The position numbers and the translations under genes are program-made. A stretch of 5,329 nt of DNA. Origin: Chloroflexota bacterium (GTDB taxonomy: Bacteria > Chloroflexota > Limnocylindria > Limnocylindrales > CSP1-4). The stretch is from NCBI GenBank assembly GCA_013695505.1, contig JACDAH010000470.1:1-5329 (forward strand). Direction: 5' to 3'. The notes beneath the pieces were generated by a model. That model worked only from the letters and a program-made list of their open reading frames with translations, was not told the origin of the DNA and did not search any database. Shown one piece after another: positions 1-5,329 of the stretch. The first letter of the stretch is position 1. The number at the start of each line of letters is the position of its first letter.

Positions 1-1196
1 ACGTCCTGCTCGGTCGCAACCGTCGGGATCGCGCCCATGCCGCGCGGCGCGATCATGAACCCGTCGAGGAGCAGGTGCAGGTGCAGCTCCGACGGCCGAC
101 CGGCGCCCGCGGCGAACGCTGCGCCGGCCTCGCCCCGGAAGACCTGGAACAGCGAGCCGACGTTCACGACCCGGGCATCAAGCCCGTCCGCGGAGATCCG
201 CCCCGACACGCGCGACGTCAGGCGGGCACCGAGCGCGTCCAGCCGGTCGTACACGGCCGGTGTGAGCTCGCGCAGGGTCGCCAGGCCGGCTGCGGCGGCG
301 ACGGGGTTGCCGTTGAACGTCCCGCCGTGGCTCACCGCGCCATCGCGCCGGGCATCGAAGATCGCCATGACGTCGGCCCGGCCACCGAACGCAGCCAGCG
401 GGTAGCCGCCGGCGATGATCTTGCCGAGCGTTGTCAGGTCGGGGCGGACGCCGTGGACCTCCTGCGCGCCGCCGGGAGCGATCCGGAAGGAGATGATCTC
501 GTCGAAGATCAGGAGCGCTCCCAGACGATCGGCGAGTGAGCGCAGGGTCTCGAGGAAGCCCGGCTCCGGCGCTCGCACGCCGCCCGCGCCCTGCACAGGC
601 TCGACGATGAATGCGGCAAGCTCGCTTTCGCGGTCGCGCAGGGCCGCTTCGATGCCGTCGAGATCGCCCCACGGCAACTCGACGATCAGGCCGCCGATCG
701 CGGCCGGGACGCCCGGCGTCCCAGCCATGACCAGGTCGTGGGTGCCGTGATACGAGTGGTCGAACTTCGCGATCAGCGGCCGGCCGGTGAACGCCCGCGC
801 GGCGCGGATCGCGAACATCGTGGCCTCGGTCCCCGACGAGGTGAATCGAAGATGCTCGATTGACGGCACCCGGCGGCGGAGCTCCTCGGCCAGCTCGACC
901 TCCGTCTCGGTCGGGGAGGCGAACGCCGACCCGCGTCGAACCTGCGCCTCGACTGCGGCCACCACCGCCGGGTGGGCGTGACCGAGGATCAACGACGTGT
1001 AGTTGCCGAGGAAGTCGCGGTACTCGTTGCCGTCGACGTCGGTGACGACGAGGCCCGAGCCGCTCGCGGCGTACGGCGGGTACGGCGCGCTGTAGACCGT
1101 GGTCCGGGTCGAGCCCCCCGGCAGCGAGCCGGTCGCCCGCTCGAACAAGGCGCGCGACCGGGGCGTACGCGCCAGGTACTCGTCGAGGACAGTCAT
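1..1196 (-). CDS. PLP-dependent class III aminotransferase (glutamate-1-semialdehyde aminomutase-like / beta-amino-acid transaminase-like), C-terminus cut by window edge
   Basis: Fold-type I PLP enzyme of the class III aminotransferase superfamily, cytosolic, moving an amino group between an amino acid and a keto compound. I read 398 codons from ATG at 1196; about 30-40 residues should lie past the left edge. Visible motifs: PGGSTR (26-31), DVDGNEYRDF (53-62), GHAHP (72-76), phosphate-binding SSGTEA (120-125), VEPVQG (198-203), FDEI with the cofactor-contacting Asp232, TLGKIIAGG with the Schiff-base Lys259, and GGTFNGNP (291-298). Automated annotation may call it hemL. However, the stretch after the catalytic Asp (DEIISFR) is one residue shorter than the DEVMTGFR of true HemL, and the TR...APYP and APRG segments resemble beta-phenylalanine aminotransferases. 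No haem gene is nearby. The start is the only in-frame ATG after the upstream gene. A GGAG lies 13 nt before it, a weak and distant ribosome site, so translation may rely on the upstream gene 60 bp away. Family assignment is secure; substrate is not. Confidence 0.9.
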   Translation of the reverse strand, partial: MTVLDEYLARTPRSRALFERATGSLPGGSTRTTVYSAPYPPYAASGSGLVVTDVDGNEYRDFLGNYTSLILGHAHPAVVAAVEAQVRRGSAFASPTETEVELAEELRRRVPSIEHLRFTSSGTEATMFAIRAARAFTGRPLIAKFDHSYHGTHDLVMAGTPGVPAAIGGLIVELPWGDLDGIEAALRDRESELAAFIVEPVQGAGGVRAPEPGFLETLRSLADRLGALLIFDEIISFRIAPGGAQEVHGVRPDLTTLGKIIAGGYPLAAFGGRADVMAIFDARRDGAVSHGGTFNGNPVAAAAGLATLRELTPAVYDRLDALGARLTSRVSGRISADGLDARVVNVGSLFQVFRGEAGAAFAAGAGRPSELHLHLLLDGFMIAPRGMGAIPTVATEQD

Positions 1197-1256
1197 CGCG
1201 GTCGCCGGGCTCCGGGCCGCGAACTGAGGATCAAGACCACGAGGCCTCGGAAGCGG

Positions 1257-1865
1257 TCAATCGCCGCGTGGGGCCGCCGATTCCGCCGGCTCGCCCGACT
1301 TGTCCTTGCACTGGCCCGGTGGCCAGCAGCCGGGCGCACCGGGCGCATGATCCCCGCGGGCGGCCCGGTTGGCCTCCTTCTGGGCCCAGCGATCGGCCTT
1401 CTCCTGGGACCAGCCGGGATGGGCCGATCCGACGGCCTTCCAGCCACCGGCCCATGCCGGCTTGCCCTCGGCCCGGATGCGGGCGCCGTCGACCGTCTCG
1501 ACGTCGATCTCGTCGCCGCTCTGCTCGCCGGTGATCGTGACGGTCTTGCCGACGAACGGGGCCAATGGATTCTTGTCGCCCCAGAACCACGCCGGGCCGG
1601 CCCCGAGCCTGAGGGTCTTGCCGTCTGCGGTGAGGGTATAGGTGGTCGCGCCGTCGGCGTCCTTCGTGACGGCGACGGAGCCATGCACGGTCACCGTGAC
1701 CTCCGGCCCCTTCGAAGCCTTCGGGCCCTTCTCCTCCGCCTGTCCGCTGGCGCCCGGAGCCGCCGATGGACTCGCGGCCAAGGCCGGGATGGCAACGGCG
1801 GCGATCAGCATCGCGACAGCGAGGACGAAAAGTACGGCGCGAATCGAACCGAGGCGGCGAATCAT
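1257..1865 (-). CDS. Secreted protein of unknown function with W-F-W motif
   Basis: A 202-residue protein I cannot name. Residues 1-30 look like a Sec signal peptide: RR near the N-terminus, a hydrophobic core about 10-28, and an ALA|A cleavage site near 30. A low-complexity Ala/Pro/Gly/Lys linker follows (31-55). Residues 56-132 then read as a small beta-rich domain: VTVTVHGSV, YTLTADGKTLRL, VGKTVTITGE and DEIDVETVDG are alternating strands compatible with an OB-like barrel. They are interrupted by an aromatic motif (PAWFWGDKNPL, 91-101). A second Trp-rich stretch (PAWAGGWK, 136-143, then HPGWSQEKADRW, 149-160) leads into a charged helix. The tail carries two cysteines (180 and 186) and ends in a disordered Glu/Pro/Ala segment. 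Coding is supported by the signal peptide, the GC-rich third positions and the coherent domain pattern; shadow frames here are Arg/Pro/Ser-rich. It probably acts outside the membrane; ligand unknown. It resembles hypothetical proteins of high-GC soil bacteria, from memory only. Confidence 0.82.
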   Translation of the reverse strand: MIRRLGSIRAVLFVLAVAMLIAAVAIPALAASPSAAPGASGQAEEKGPKASKGPEVTVTVHGSVAVTKDADGATTYTLTADGKTLRLGAGPAWFWGDKNPLAPFVGKTVTITGEQSGDEIDVETVDGARIRAEGKPAWAGGWKAVGSAHPGWSQEKADRWAQKEANRAARGDHAPGAPGCWPPGQCKDKSGEPAESAAPRGD

Positions 1866-1871
1866 GCGCGG

Positions 1872-1900
1872 AGTGTAGGCCGGTCCCTGTGCGCCGTCGA
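1872..1900 (-). promoter_or_regulatory. Candidate leaderless promoter of the secreted-protein gene
   Basis: Reading leftward, TACACT (1877 to 1872) fits the TANNNT form of a -10 box and ends six bases before the A of the ATG at 1865. Transcription would therefore begin at or next to the start codon. TCGACG (1900 to 1895) sits 17 bp upstream and matches four of six -35 positions. No Shine-Dalgarno sequence lies at the proper distance; the nearest AGGGA is 18 nt away. This agrees with a leaderless mRNA, which is common in several high-GC phyla. The match is short, so this is a candidate only. Confidence 0.4.
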
Positions 1901-1950
1901 GATGCGGCCCCGGATTCGTCGGTGCGCCCCGTCACCGCCGTCGTTTCGAA

Positions 1951-1964
1951 GGCAGCGCACTGCC
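1951..1964 (-). terminator. Small hairpin after the ZIP gene, possible weak terminator
   Basis: A perfect 5-bp inverted repeat, GGCAG/CTGCC, with a 4-base loop starts 10 nt past the ZIP stop codon. Its position fits a transcript end, but the stem is short and is followed by TTCGAAA rather than a U tract. It could be a weak or factor-assisted terminator, or chance in GC-rich DNA. Confidence 0.2.
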
Positions 1965-1974
1965 GTCGGCCCGG

Positions 1975-2757
1975 TCAGGCGCCGACCGCGACGAGGAAGA
2001 AGTCGGTCGCGAACGCCAGGAGCAATCCGATCAGCAGGGCGACGTTGGCGGCCACCGGCTGGGCGAACTTCCGGGACGTCGCCATCATCTCGTTGAACAC
2101 GTAGATCAGGGAGCCCGCGGCAAGACCGAGGAAGACGATCGACAGGAACGGCGACACGAAGGTGTAGCCGACGACGCCCCCGACGAACGTCGGACCACCG
2201 CCGATGAGCCCGAGGATCGCGAGGAACGTCCAGGTCGGCCGGGGCCCCGTCGTCAACGGCGCGGCGATCCCGAACCCCTCGGTCGCGTTGTGGAGGGCGA
2301 AGCCGACGACGAGGATCAAGGCGAACGCCGTCGCGCCCGTCGCCGCCGACTGGCCGATCGCCAGCCCCTCCGAGAAGTTGTGGAGGCCCAGCCCGAGCGC
2401 CGTTCCCAGGGCAATGTCGTGCGCCGTGACTCCCTCGGTTCGGCGGCGCCGGATCTGGCCCGCGAACCAGACGAGCGACAGGAGCCCGATCGCCAGCGAG
2501 GTGCCGAAGGCCAGGACGTCGACGACGAAGTCGGCGGTCGGCGCGGACCCGTTCATCGCCGCCTCGAGGGCGCCTTCGATCGGCTCGACCGCCTGGGTGA
2601 GGATGTCCCAGATGAGGAACAGGATCACGCCGGCGGCGCCCGTCGTGAGGAGGGCCTGGGCTCGCGTCGAGAGGTTGCGCAGCCGCCCGACCGGAAGTCC
2701 AAGGAAGATCGTCAGGCCGGCGATGGCGGCGAGCAGAACTGTCTCGAGGAACGTCAT
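1975..2757 (-). CDS. ZIP-family divalent metal transporter
   Basis: A 260-residue inner-membrane protein expected to bring Zn2+ or related divalent metals into the cytoplasm. Eight hydrophobic segments can be read at about 4-22, 35-53, 78-100, 113-136, 141-168, 176-197, 201-220 and 236-257. Two ZIP signatures sit in helices 4 and 5: HNFSEG (126-131) and HNATEG (156-161), which give the His/Asn/Glu metal ligands of the transport site. Helix 7 has YVFNEMM with Glu223. The cytosolic loop after helix 3 is very short and basic (QIRRRRTEG); it lacks the His-rich stretch of many ZIPs. Helix 6 reads GGGPTFVGG, so the Glu that usually follows a small residue there (EPL-type motif) is missing. The ATG at 2757 has GGAGG four bases upstream, deciding the start. 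It has its own promoter candidate (see 2806-2834). Downstream, 109 bp separate it from the secreted-protein gene. Metal specificity cannot be read from the sequence. Confidence 0.93.
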   Translation of the reverse strand: MTFLETVLLAAIAGLTIFLGLPVGRLRNLSTRAQALLTTGAAGVILFLIWDILTQAVEPIEGALEAAMNGSAPTADFVVDVLAFGTSLAIGLLSLVWFAGQIRRRRTEGVTAHDIALGTALGLGLHNFSEGLAIGQSAATGATAFALILVVGFALHNATEGFGIAAPLTTGPRPTWTFLAILGLIGGGPTFVGGVVGYTFVSPFLSIVFLGLAAGSLIYVFNEMMATSRKFAQPVAANVALLIGLLLAFATDFFLVAVGA

Positions 2758-2775
2758 GAACCCTCCGGGTGGGTG

Positions 2776-2790
2776 GCCGGACTGGCCGGC
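2776..2790 (-). other. GC-rich hairpin in the ZIP leader
   Basis: A perfect 5-bp inverted repeat (GCCGG/CCGGC around a 5-base loop) lies in the predicted 5' leader of the ZIP mRNA, about 10 nt before the Shine-Dalgarno. It overlaps a 10-bp palindrome CCGGCGCCGG (2786-2795). It could influence ribosome access, but such repeats arise easily by chance at this GC content. Confidence 0.2.
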
Positions 2791-2805
2791 GCCGGGCCGT
2801 CGGGA

Positions 2806-2834
2806 AATCTAGGGTCCTTGACTGCAATCGTCAA
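2806..2834 (-). promoter_or_regulatory. Sigma70-type promoter of the ZIP gene
   Basis: Reading leftward, TTGACG (2834 to 2829) matches five of six -35 positions. A spacer of exactly 17 bp follows, then TAGATT (2811 to 2806), which matches four of six -10 positions and fits TANNNT. The predicted transcription start is near 2799, giving a leader of about 40 nt ending in a good ribosome site. This is the best promoter in the window, and it stands out in local AT content against the GC-rich surroundings. Confidence 0.62.
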
Positions 2835-2835
2835 G
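2817..2835. promoter_or_regulatory. 19-bp inverted repeat over the ZIP -35 box, candidate operator
   Basis: CTTGAC-N7-GTCAAG is a perfect 6-bp dyad with a 7-bp centre. One arm contains most of the -35 hexamer and the other lies inside the spacer, so a bound dimer would block RNA polymerase. That arrangement is typical of a repressor site, and metal-dependent repressors often control ZIP genes. The sequence does not match the Zur, DtxR/IdeR or MntR consensus as I recall them, so the regulator is unknown. Half of the symmetry could be explained by the -35 consensus alone. Confidence 0.4.
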
Positions 2836-2860
2836 TGGGCTTGCATCCGGACCGCTGGCG

Positions 2861-2872
2861 GCCTTGCAAGGC
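2861..2872. other. 12-bp palindrome between pgm and the ZIP promoter
   Basis: GCCTTGCAAGGC is a perfect palindrome 14 nt past the pgm stop and about 27 bp upstream of the ZIP -35 box. It could be the core of a pgm terminator hairpin (no U tract follows on the minus strand) or a protein-binding site upstream of the ZIP promoter. CTTGCA recurs at 2840-2845, and TGCAA at 2823-2827 inside the inverted repeat. Confidence 0.25.
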
Positions 2873-2886
2873 GCTCCGTGGAACAG

Positions 2887-4572
2887 CTAACCGGTCACCT
2901 GGGCAACGAGCGCCTGGGCTTCCTCGAGCAGCCGTCCCAGATGCCCCTCGCCGCGGAAGCTCTCGGCGTAGACCTTGGCGACGTTCTCGGTGCCCGACGG
3001 CCGCGCCGCGAACCAGCCAGTGGCGGTGACGACCTTCAGGCCTCCTATCGGGGCGTCGTTGCCGGGTGCCCGCGTCAGGATCGCGGTGATCGGGTCGCCG
3101 GCGAGGCTCGAGGCGGTGACGTCTGATGGCGACAGCCTGCCGAGGGCCGCCTTCTGCTCCGGAGTGGCGGGGGTGTCGATCCGGCGATAGGCCGGGGTGC
3201 CGAACCGCTCGGTCAGCTCGTGGTACGCAATCCCCGGGTCGCGGCCCGTTCGCGCCGTCAGCTCGCAGGCGAGCAGGTCGGCGATGATCCCGTCCTTGTC
3301 CGTCGTCCAGACGGTCCCGTCGCGACGCAGAAACGAGGCTCCCGCGCTCTCCTCGCCACCGAACCCGAGCGAACCGTCGACCAACCCGGCCACGAACCAC
3401 TTGAACCCGACGGGGACCTCGACGAGGCGCCGCCCGAGGTCGGCCACGACGCGGTCGATCATCGTCGAGGACACGAGCGTCTTGCCGACGCCCACGCTCG
3501 CCCCCCAGCCCGGACGCGCTCCGCCGCCGTACAGGTAGGAGATCGCGACGGCCAGGAAGTGGTTCGGGTTGAGGAGCCCGGCCGCCGGCGTGACGATGCC
3601 GTGGCGATCGGCGTCCGCGTCGTTGCCGAGCGCGATGTCGTAGTCATCCCTGAGCGCGATCAGCCCGGCCATTGCCGACGGCGAGCTCGGGTCCATCCGG
3701 ATCTTGCCGTCCCAGTCGTAGGTCATGAAGCCGAAGCGCGGGTCGACCCGGTCGTTGACGACGGTCAGGTCGAGACCATGGCGCTCGGCGATCTCGGCCC
3801 AGTAGGCCACCGACGCACCGCCCATCGGGTCCACGCCGATCCGAAGCCCGGACGCCGCGATCGCTGCCATGTCGATGACGGCCGGCAGGTCCTCGACGTA
3901 GCTCGCCAGGAAGTCGTGGCCCGTGGCGGCCGCGCGGGCCCTTGCGCCGGGCACCCGCTGAATCCCGTCGACGCCGTCTGCACCGCGCCCCTCGAGGAGC
4001 CGGTTCGCCTCGGCCTGGATCCAGCCGGTAACATCGGTGTCGGCCGGGCCACCGTTGGGCGGGTTGTACTTGAAGCCGCCGTCGTCCGGCGGGTTGTGCG
4101 AGGGCGTGACGACGATCCCATCGGCGAGGCCGCGGCCGGCGGTCGCCGGCGCATCGGCCGCGGGAATGGCTCGGCCGCGGTTCGCCACGATGATCGCGTG
4201 GGAGACGGCCGGGGTCGGGGTGAAGCCGTCGCGGCTGTCGATCCGGACGTCGACGCCGCGGGCGACGAGGACCTCGAGCGCGGTCTGCGTCGCGGGCTCG
4301 CTCAAGGCGTGGGTGTCGCGACCGATGAACAGCGGTCCGTCATAGCCGCGCAGCTCGCGATATCGGCAGATCGCCTCGCTGATCGCGAGGATGTGGGGCT
4401 CGTTGAAGCCGCCGCGGAACGCCGAGCCGCGATGGCCCGAGGTCCCGAACGCGACCTGCTGCATCGGATCCGATGGGTCCGGCACGATGTCGTCATACGC
4501 TCGTAGCAGGGCGTCGACGTCGACCAGATCGGCGGGATCCGCGGGCCTGCCGGCCCGCGCGGAGTTGGGCAT
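2887..4572 (-). CDS. pgm: Phosphoglucomutase (alpha-D-glucose phosphate-specific)
   Basis: Interconverts alpha-D-glucose-1-phosphate and glucose-6-phosphate through a phosphoserine intermediate, linking glycogen and nucleotide-sugar metabolism to glycolysis; cytosolic, Mg2+-dependent. The 561-residue protein aligns along its whole length with the roughly 546-residue E. coli Pgm as I remember it, beginning with [15 protein letters not shown]. Alpha-D-phosphohexomutase motifs in order: FGTSGHRGS (42-50), [10 protein letters not shown] (84-93), active-site TPSHNPP with Ser158, [12 protein letters not shown] (168-179), metal loop DADADRHG with Asp318, Asp320 and Asp322, sugar-binding [10 protein letters not shown] (405-414), and phosphate-binding RPSGTEN (524-530). 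All key residues are intact. The extra length comes mainly from an Ala-rich insertion near 134-148 before the active-site strand. ATG 4572 is preferred because homology begins within a few residues of it. An in-frame ATG at 4698 would add 42 Ser/Arg-rich residues lacking homology. No strong Shine-Dalgarno precedes 4572 (GAGCG at best). Confidence 0.97.
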   Translation of the reverse strand: MPNSARAGRPADPADLVDVDALLRAYDDIVPDPSDPMQQVAFGTSGHRGSAFRGGFNEPHILAISEAICRYRELRGYDGPLFIGRDTHALSEPATQTALEVLVARGVDVRIDSRDGFTPTPAVSHAIIVANRGRAIPAADAPATAGRGLADGIVVTPSHNPPDDGGFKYNPPNGGPADTDVTGWIQAEANRLLEGRGADGVDGIQRVPGARARAAATGHDFLASYVEDLPAVIDMAAIAASGLRIGVDPMGGASVAYWAEIAERHGLDLTVVNDRVDPRFGFMTYDWDGKIRMDPSSPSAMAGLIALRDDYDIALGNDADADRHGIVTPAAGLLNPNHFLAVAISYLYGGGARPGWGASVGVGKTLVSSTMIDRVVADLGRRLVEVPVGFKWFVAGLVDGSLGFGGEESAGASFLRRDGTVWTTDKDGIIADLLACELTARTGRDPGIAYHELTERFGTPAYRRIDTPATPEQKAALGRLSPSDVTASSLAGDPITAILTRAPGNDAPIGGLKVVTATGWFAARPSGTENVAKVYAESFRGEGHLGRLLEEAQALVAQVTG

Positions 4573-4709
4573 GGGTCGCTCGCGGCTTCGGGACGATGTC
4601 CCTGGGAGGGTACCGCGGTCGGGCGACGACGAGTTTCTCAGCGGAGATTCAGGTGAAGCGCGCAGCGTCGCGAGCGAACGGGAACCGAACACGTGCAACG
4701 GGAGTGGGC
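4573..4709. promoter_or_regulatory. Divergent intergenic region between pgm and the response-regulator gene
   Basis: This 137-bp stretch must hold the 5' signals of both flanking genes. On the minus strand TACCCT (4612 to 4607) could be a -10 box for pgm, but no acceptable -35 lies 16-19 bp upstream. On the plus strand I find no good -35/-10 pair; the clear signal is GGGAG (4700-4704), five bases before the regulator's GTG. A CACGTG palindrome lies at 4690-4695. Promoters for both genes are inferred from the layout, not from convincing boxes. Confidence 0.4.
4590..4602. other. Short inverted repeat in the pgm leader
   Basis: GGGAC-GAT-GTCCC is a perfect 5-bp dyad with a 3-bp centre, 18-30 bp upstream of the pgm ATG. 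If TACCCT (4607-4612) is the -10 box, the repeat covers the transcription start, where a repressor could bind or an RNA hairpin could form. The size is within chance expectation for GC-rich DNA. Confidence 0.22.
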
Positions 4710-5329
4710 GTGAGAATCCTCGTCGTTGACGACGAGCCGGCGATCACCGCGGCGGTCCAGGAGGCCCTGGCGGCCGACGGGCATGCCGTCGATGCCGTCG
4801 AATCCGGCCCCATGGCGCTCGAATGGGCGGCAACCTATGCCTATGACGTCATCGTCCTCGATGTCATCCTCGGCGGGATGAGCGGCCTGGAGGTCTGCGG
4901 CGAGCTGCGCCGGCGCGGGTATGCCGGCTCGATCCTGATGCTGACGGCGCTGACGAGCGTGGACGATCGCGTTGCCGGCCTTGACCGCGGCGCGGACGAC
5001 TACCTCGACAAGCCGTTTGCGCTGGCCGAGGTGCGAGCCCGTGTCCGGGCCCTCGGGCGCCGCAGCGGGGAGAGCCGCCCGGCCCTGATCGAGGTCCACG
5101 ACCTGAAGCTCGATCCCGCGACCCTCGGCGTCCGCCGCGGCGGCCGATCGATCCGGCTCACGACGCGCGAGTTCGCCCTGCTCGAGCTCCTCGCCCGCCA
5201 TCCCGGCCAGCTGTTCGGCCAGGATCGCCTCCTCGACACGCTCTGGAATGCGGAATACGCGCCCGAATCGAACGTCGTCGAGGTCTATGTCCGGAGCCTC
5301 CGCCGCAAGATCGACGACGGTCGCCGCGA
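4710..5329 (+). CDS. OmpR/PhoB-family two-component response regulator, C-terminus cut by window edge
   Basis: Cytosolic DNA-binding regulator activated by phosphoryl transfer from a partner sensor histidine kinase. In-window length is 206 codons; the family is usually 220-235, so roughly 20 residues lie past the right edge. Receiver domain 1-116: acidic pocket DDE (7-9), phospho-acceptor Asp51 in [11 protein letters not shown], switch Thr79 (MLTAL), Tyr98, and the conserved Lys101 in DYLDKPF. A short linker (117-126) leads to the winged-helix Trans_reg_C domain from about 127: [20 protein letters not shown] (148-167), then the recognition-helix region [16 protein letters not shown] (187-202). 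All phosphorylation residues are present, so it should respond to a kinase. Start GTG at 4710 places RILVVDDE directly after the initiator, as in most family members, and has GGGAG five bases upstream; GTG at 4704 is an alternative adding two residues. It is divergent from pgm. A kinase gene is expected downstream, outside the window. The signal sensed cannot be deduced. Confidence 0.96.
   Translation, partial: MRILVVDDEPAITAAVQEALAADGHAVDAVESGPMALEWAATYAYDVIVLDVILGGMSGLEVCGELRRRGYAGSILMLTALTSVDDRVAGLDRGADDYLDKPFALAEVRARVRALGRRSGESRPALIEVHDLKLDPATLGVRRGGRSIRLTTREFALLELLARHPGQLFGQDRLLDTLWNAEYAPESNVVEVYVRSLRRKIDDGRR

Noticed and set aside
1704..1735. Inverted repeat around CGAAGCCTTCG
   Set aside because: It lies inside the secreted-protein gene, in codons for the repetitive Lys-Gly-Pro linker, so codon bias explains it.
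1231..1935. Minus-strand open frame of 234 codons overlapping the secreted-protein gene
   Set aside because: It lacks a signal peptide and has Arg/Gly-rich shadow composition. The 1257-1865 frame carries the signal peptide and the coherent beta-strand pattern.
972..2096. Long plus-strand open frame of 374 codons
   Set aside because: It lies opposite the aminotransferase start, the secreted-protein gene and the ZIP end. Its translation is Arg/Gly/Pro-rich without domains, as expected for a shadow frame in GC-rich DNA.
1862..2827. Minus-strand open frame of 321 codons over the ZIP gene
   Set aside because: Out of frame with the real ZIP gene, and Arg/Pro-rich. The 1975-2757 frame carries the membrane helices and both HN..EG motifs.
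2290..3126. Plus-strand open frame of 278 codons spanning the ZIP start and pgm end
   Set aside because: Antisense to two clear genes and across their intergenic region. Charged low-complexity composition, no domain.
3220..4506. Plus-strand open frame of 428 codons
   Set aside because: It is entirely antisense to pgm, whose motifs are unambiguous. The product is low-complexity Arg/Val/Asp-rich with no recognisable fold.
4690..4695. CACGTG palindrome before the response regulator
   Set aside because: A six-base palindrome is expected by chance, and no longer symmetry surrounds it.
4573..4698. N-terminal 42-residue extension of phosphoglucomutase
   Set aside because: Ser/Arg-rich with no family counterpart. 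Pgm homology begins within a few residues of the Met at 4572, and the extension would fill most of the divergent promoter region.
4638..5201. Minus-strand open frame opposite the response regulator
   Set aside because: Antisense to a textbook receiver plus winged-helix gene, with no domain of its own.

Overview
The window is very GC-rich bacterial chromosome (overwhelmingly G/C third codon positions) and reads as ordinary, densely packed chromosomal DNA. I see no insertion sequence, CRISPR array, tRNA, rRNA or phage gene. The gene mix and composition would suit a high-GC soil or freshwater lineage such as Chloroflexota (Limnocylindria/Ellin6529-like) or Actinomycetota. That is inference from overall style, including a secreted protein that resembles hypothetical proteins I associate with those groups; no taxonomic marker is present.

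Layout: four genes run leftward and one runs rightward. From the left edge these are: (1) a PLP-dependent class III aminotransferase, cut by the left edge at its C-terminus (1-1196, minus). It is related to glutamate-1-semialdehyde aminomutase but has motifs closer to beta-amino-acid transaminases. (2) A 202-residue secreted protein of unknown function (1257-1865, minus), with a possible leaderless promoter directly before its ATG. (3) An eight-helix ZIP-family metal transporter (1975-2757, minus), with a strong sigma70-type promoter whose -35 box lies inside a 19-bp inverted repeat. (4) A complete alpha-D-glucose-specific phosphoglucomutase, pgm (2887-4572, minus). After a 137-bp divergent intergenic region comes (5) an OmpR/PhoB-type response regulator (4710 to the right edge, plus), missing roughly its last 20 residues.

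How the genes relate: phosphoglucomutase links glucose-1-phosphate (glycogen, nucleotide sugars) to glycolysis. The ZIP protein would bring divalent metal, probably Zn2+, into the cell. The response regulator presumably pairs with a sensor kinase beyond the right edge. The four leftward genes share a strand, but their functions are unrelated and at least two have their own promoter candidates. They look like neighbours rather than one functional operon.

I did not find a convincing undescribed system. The items most worth a second look are the inverted repeat over the ZIP promoter, the substrate class of the aminotransferase, the unnamed secreted family with its aromatic W-F-W motif, and the unusual sixth helix of the ZIP transporter.
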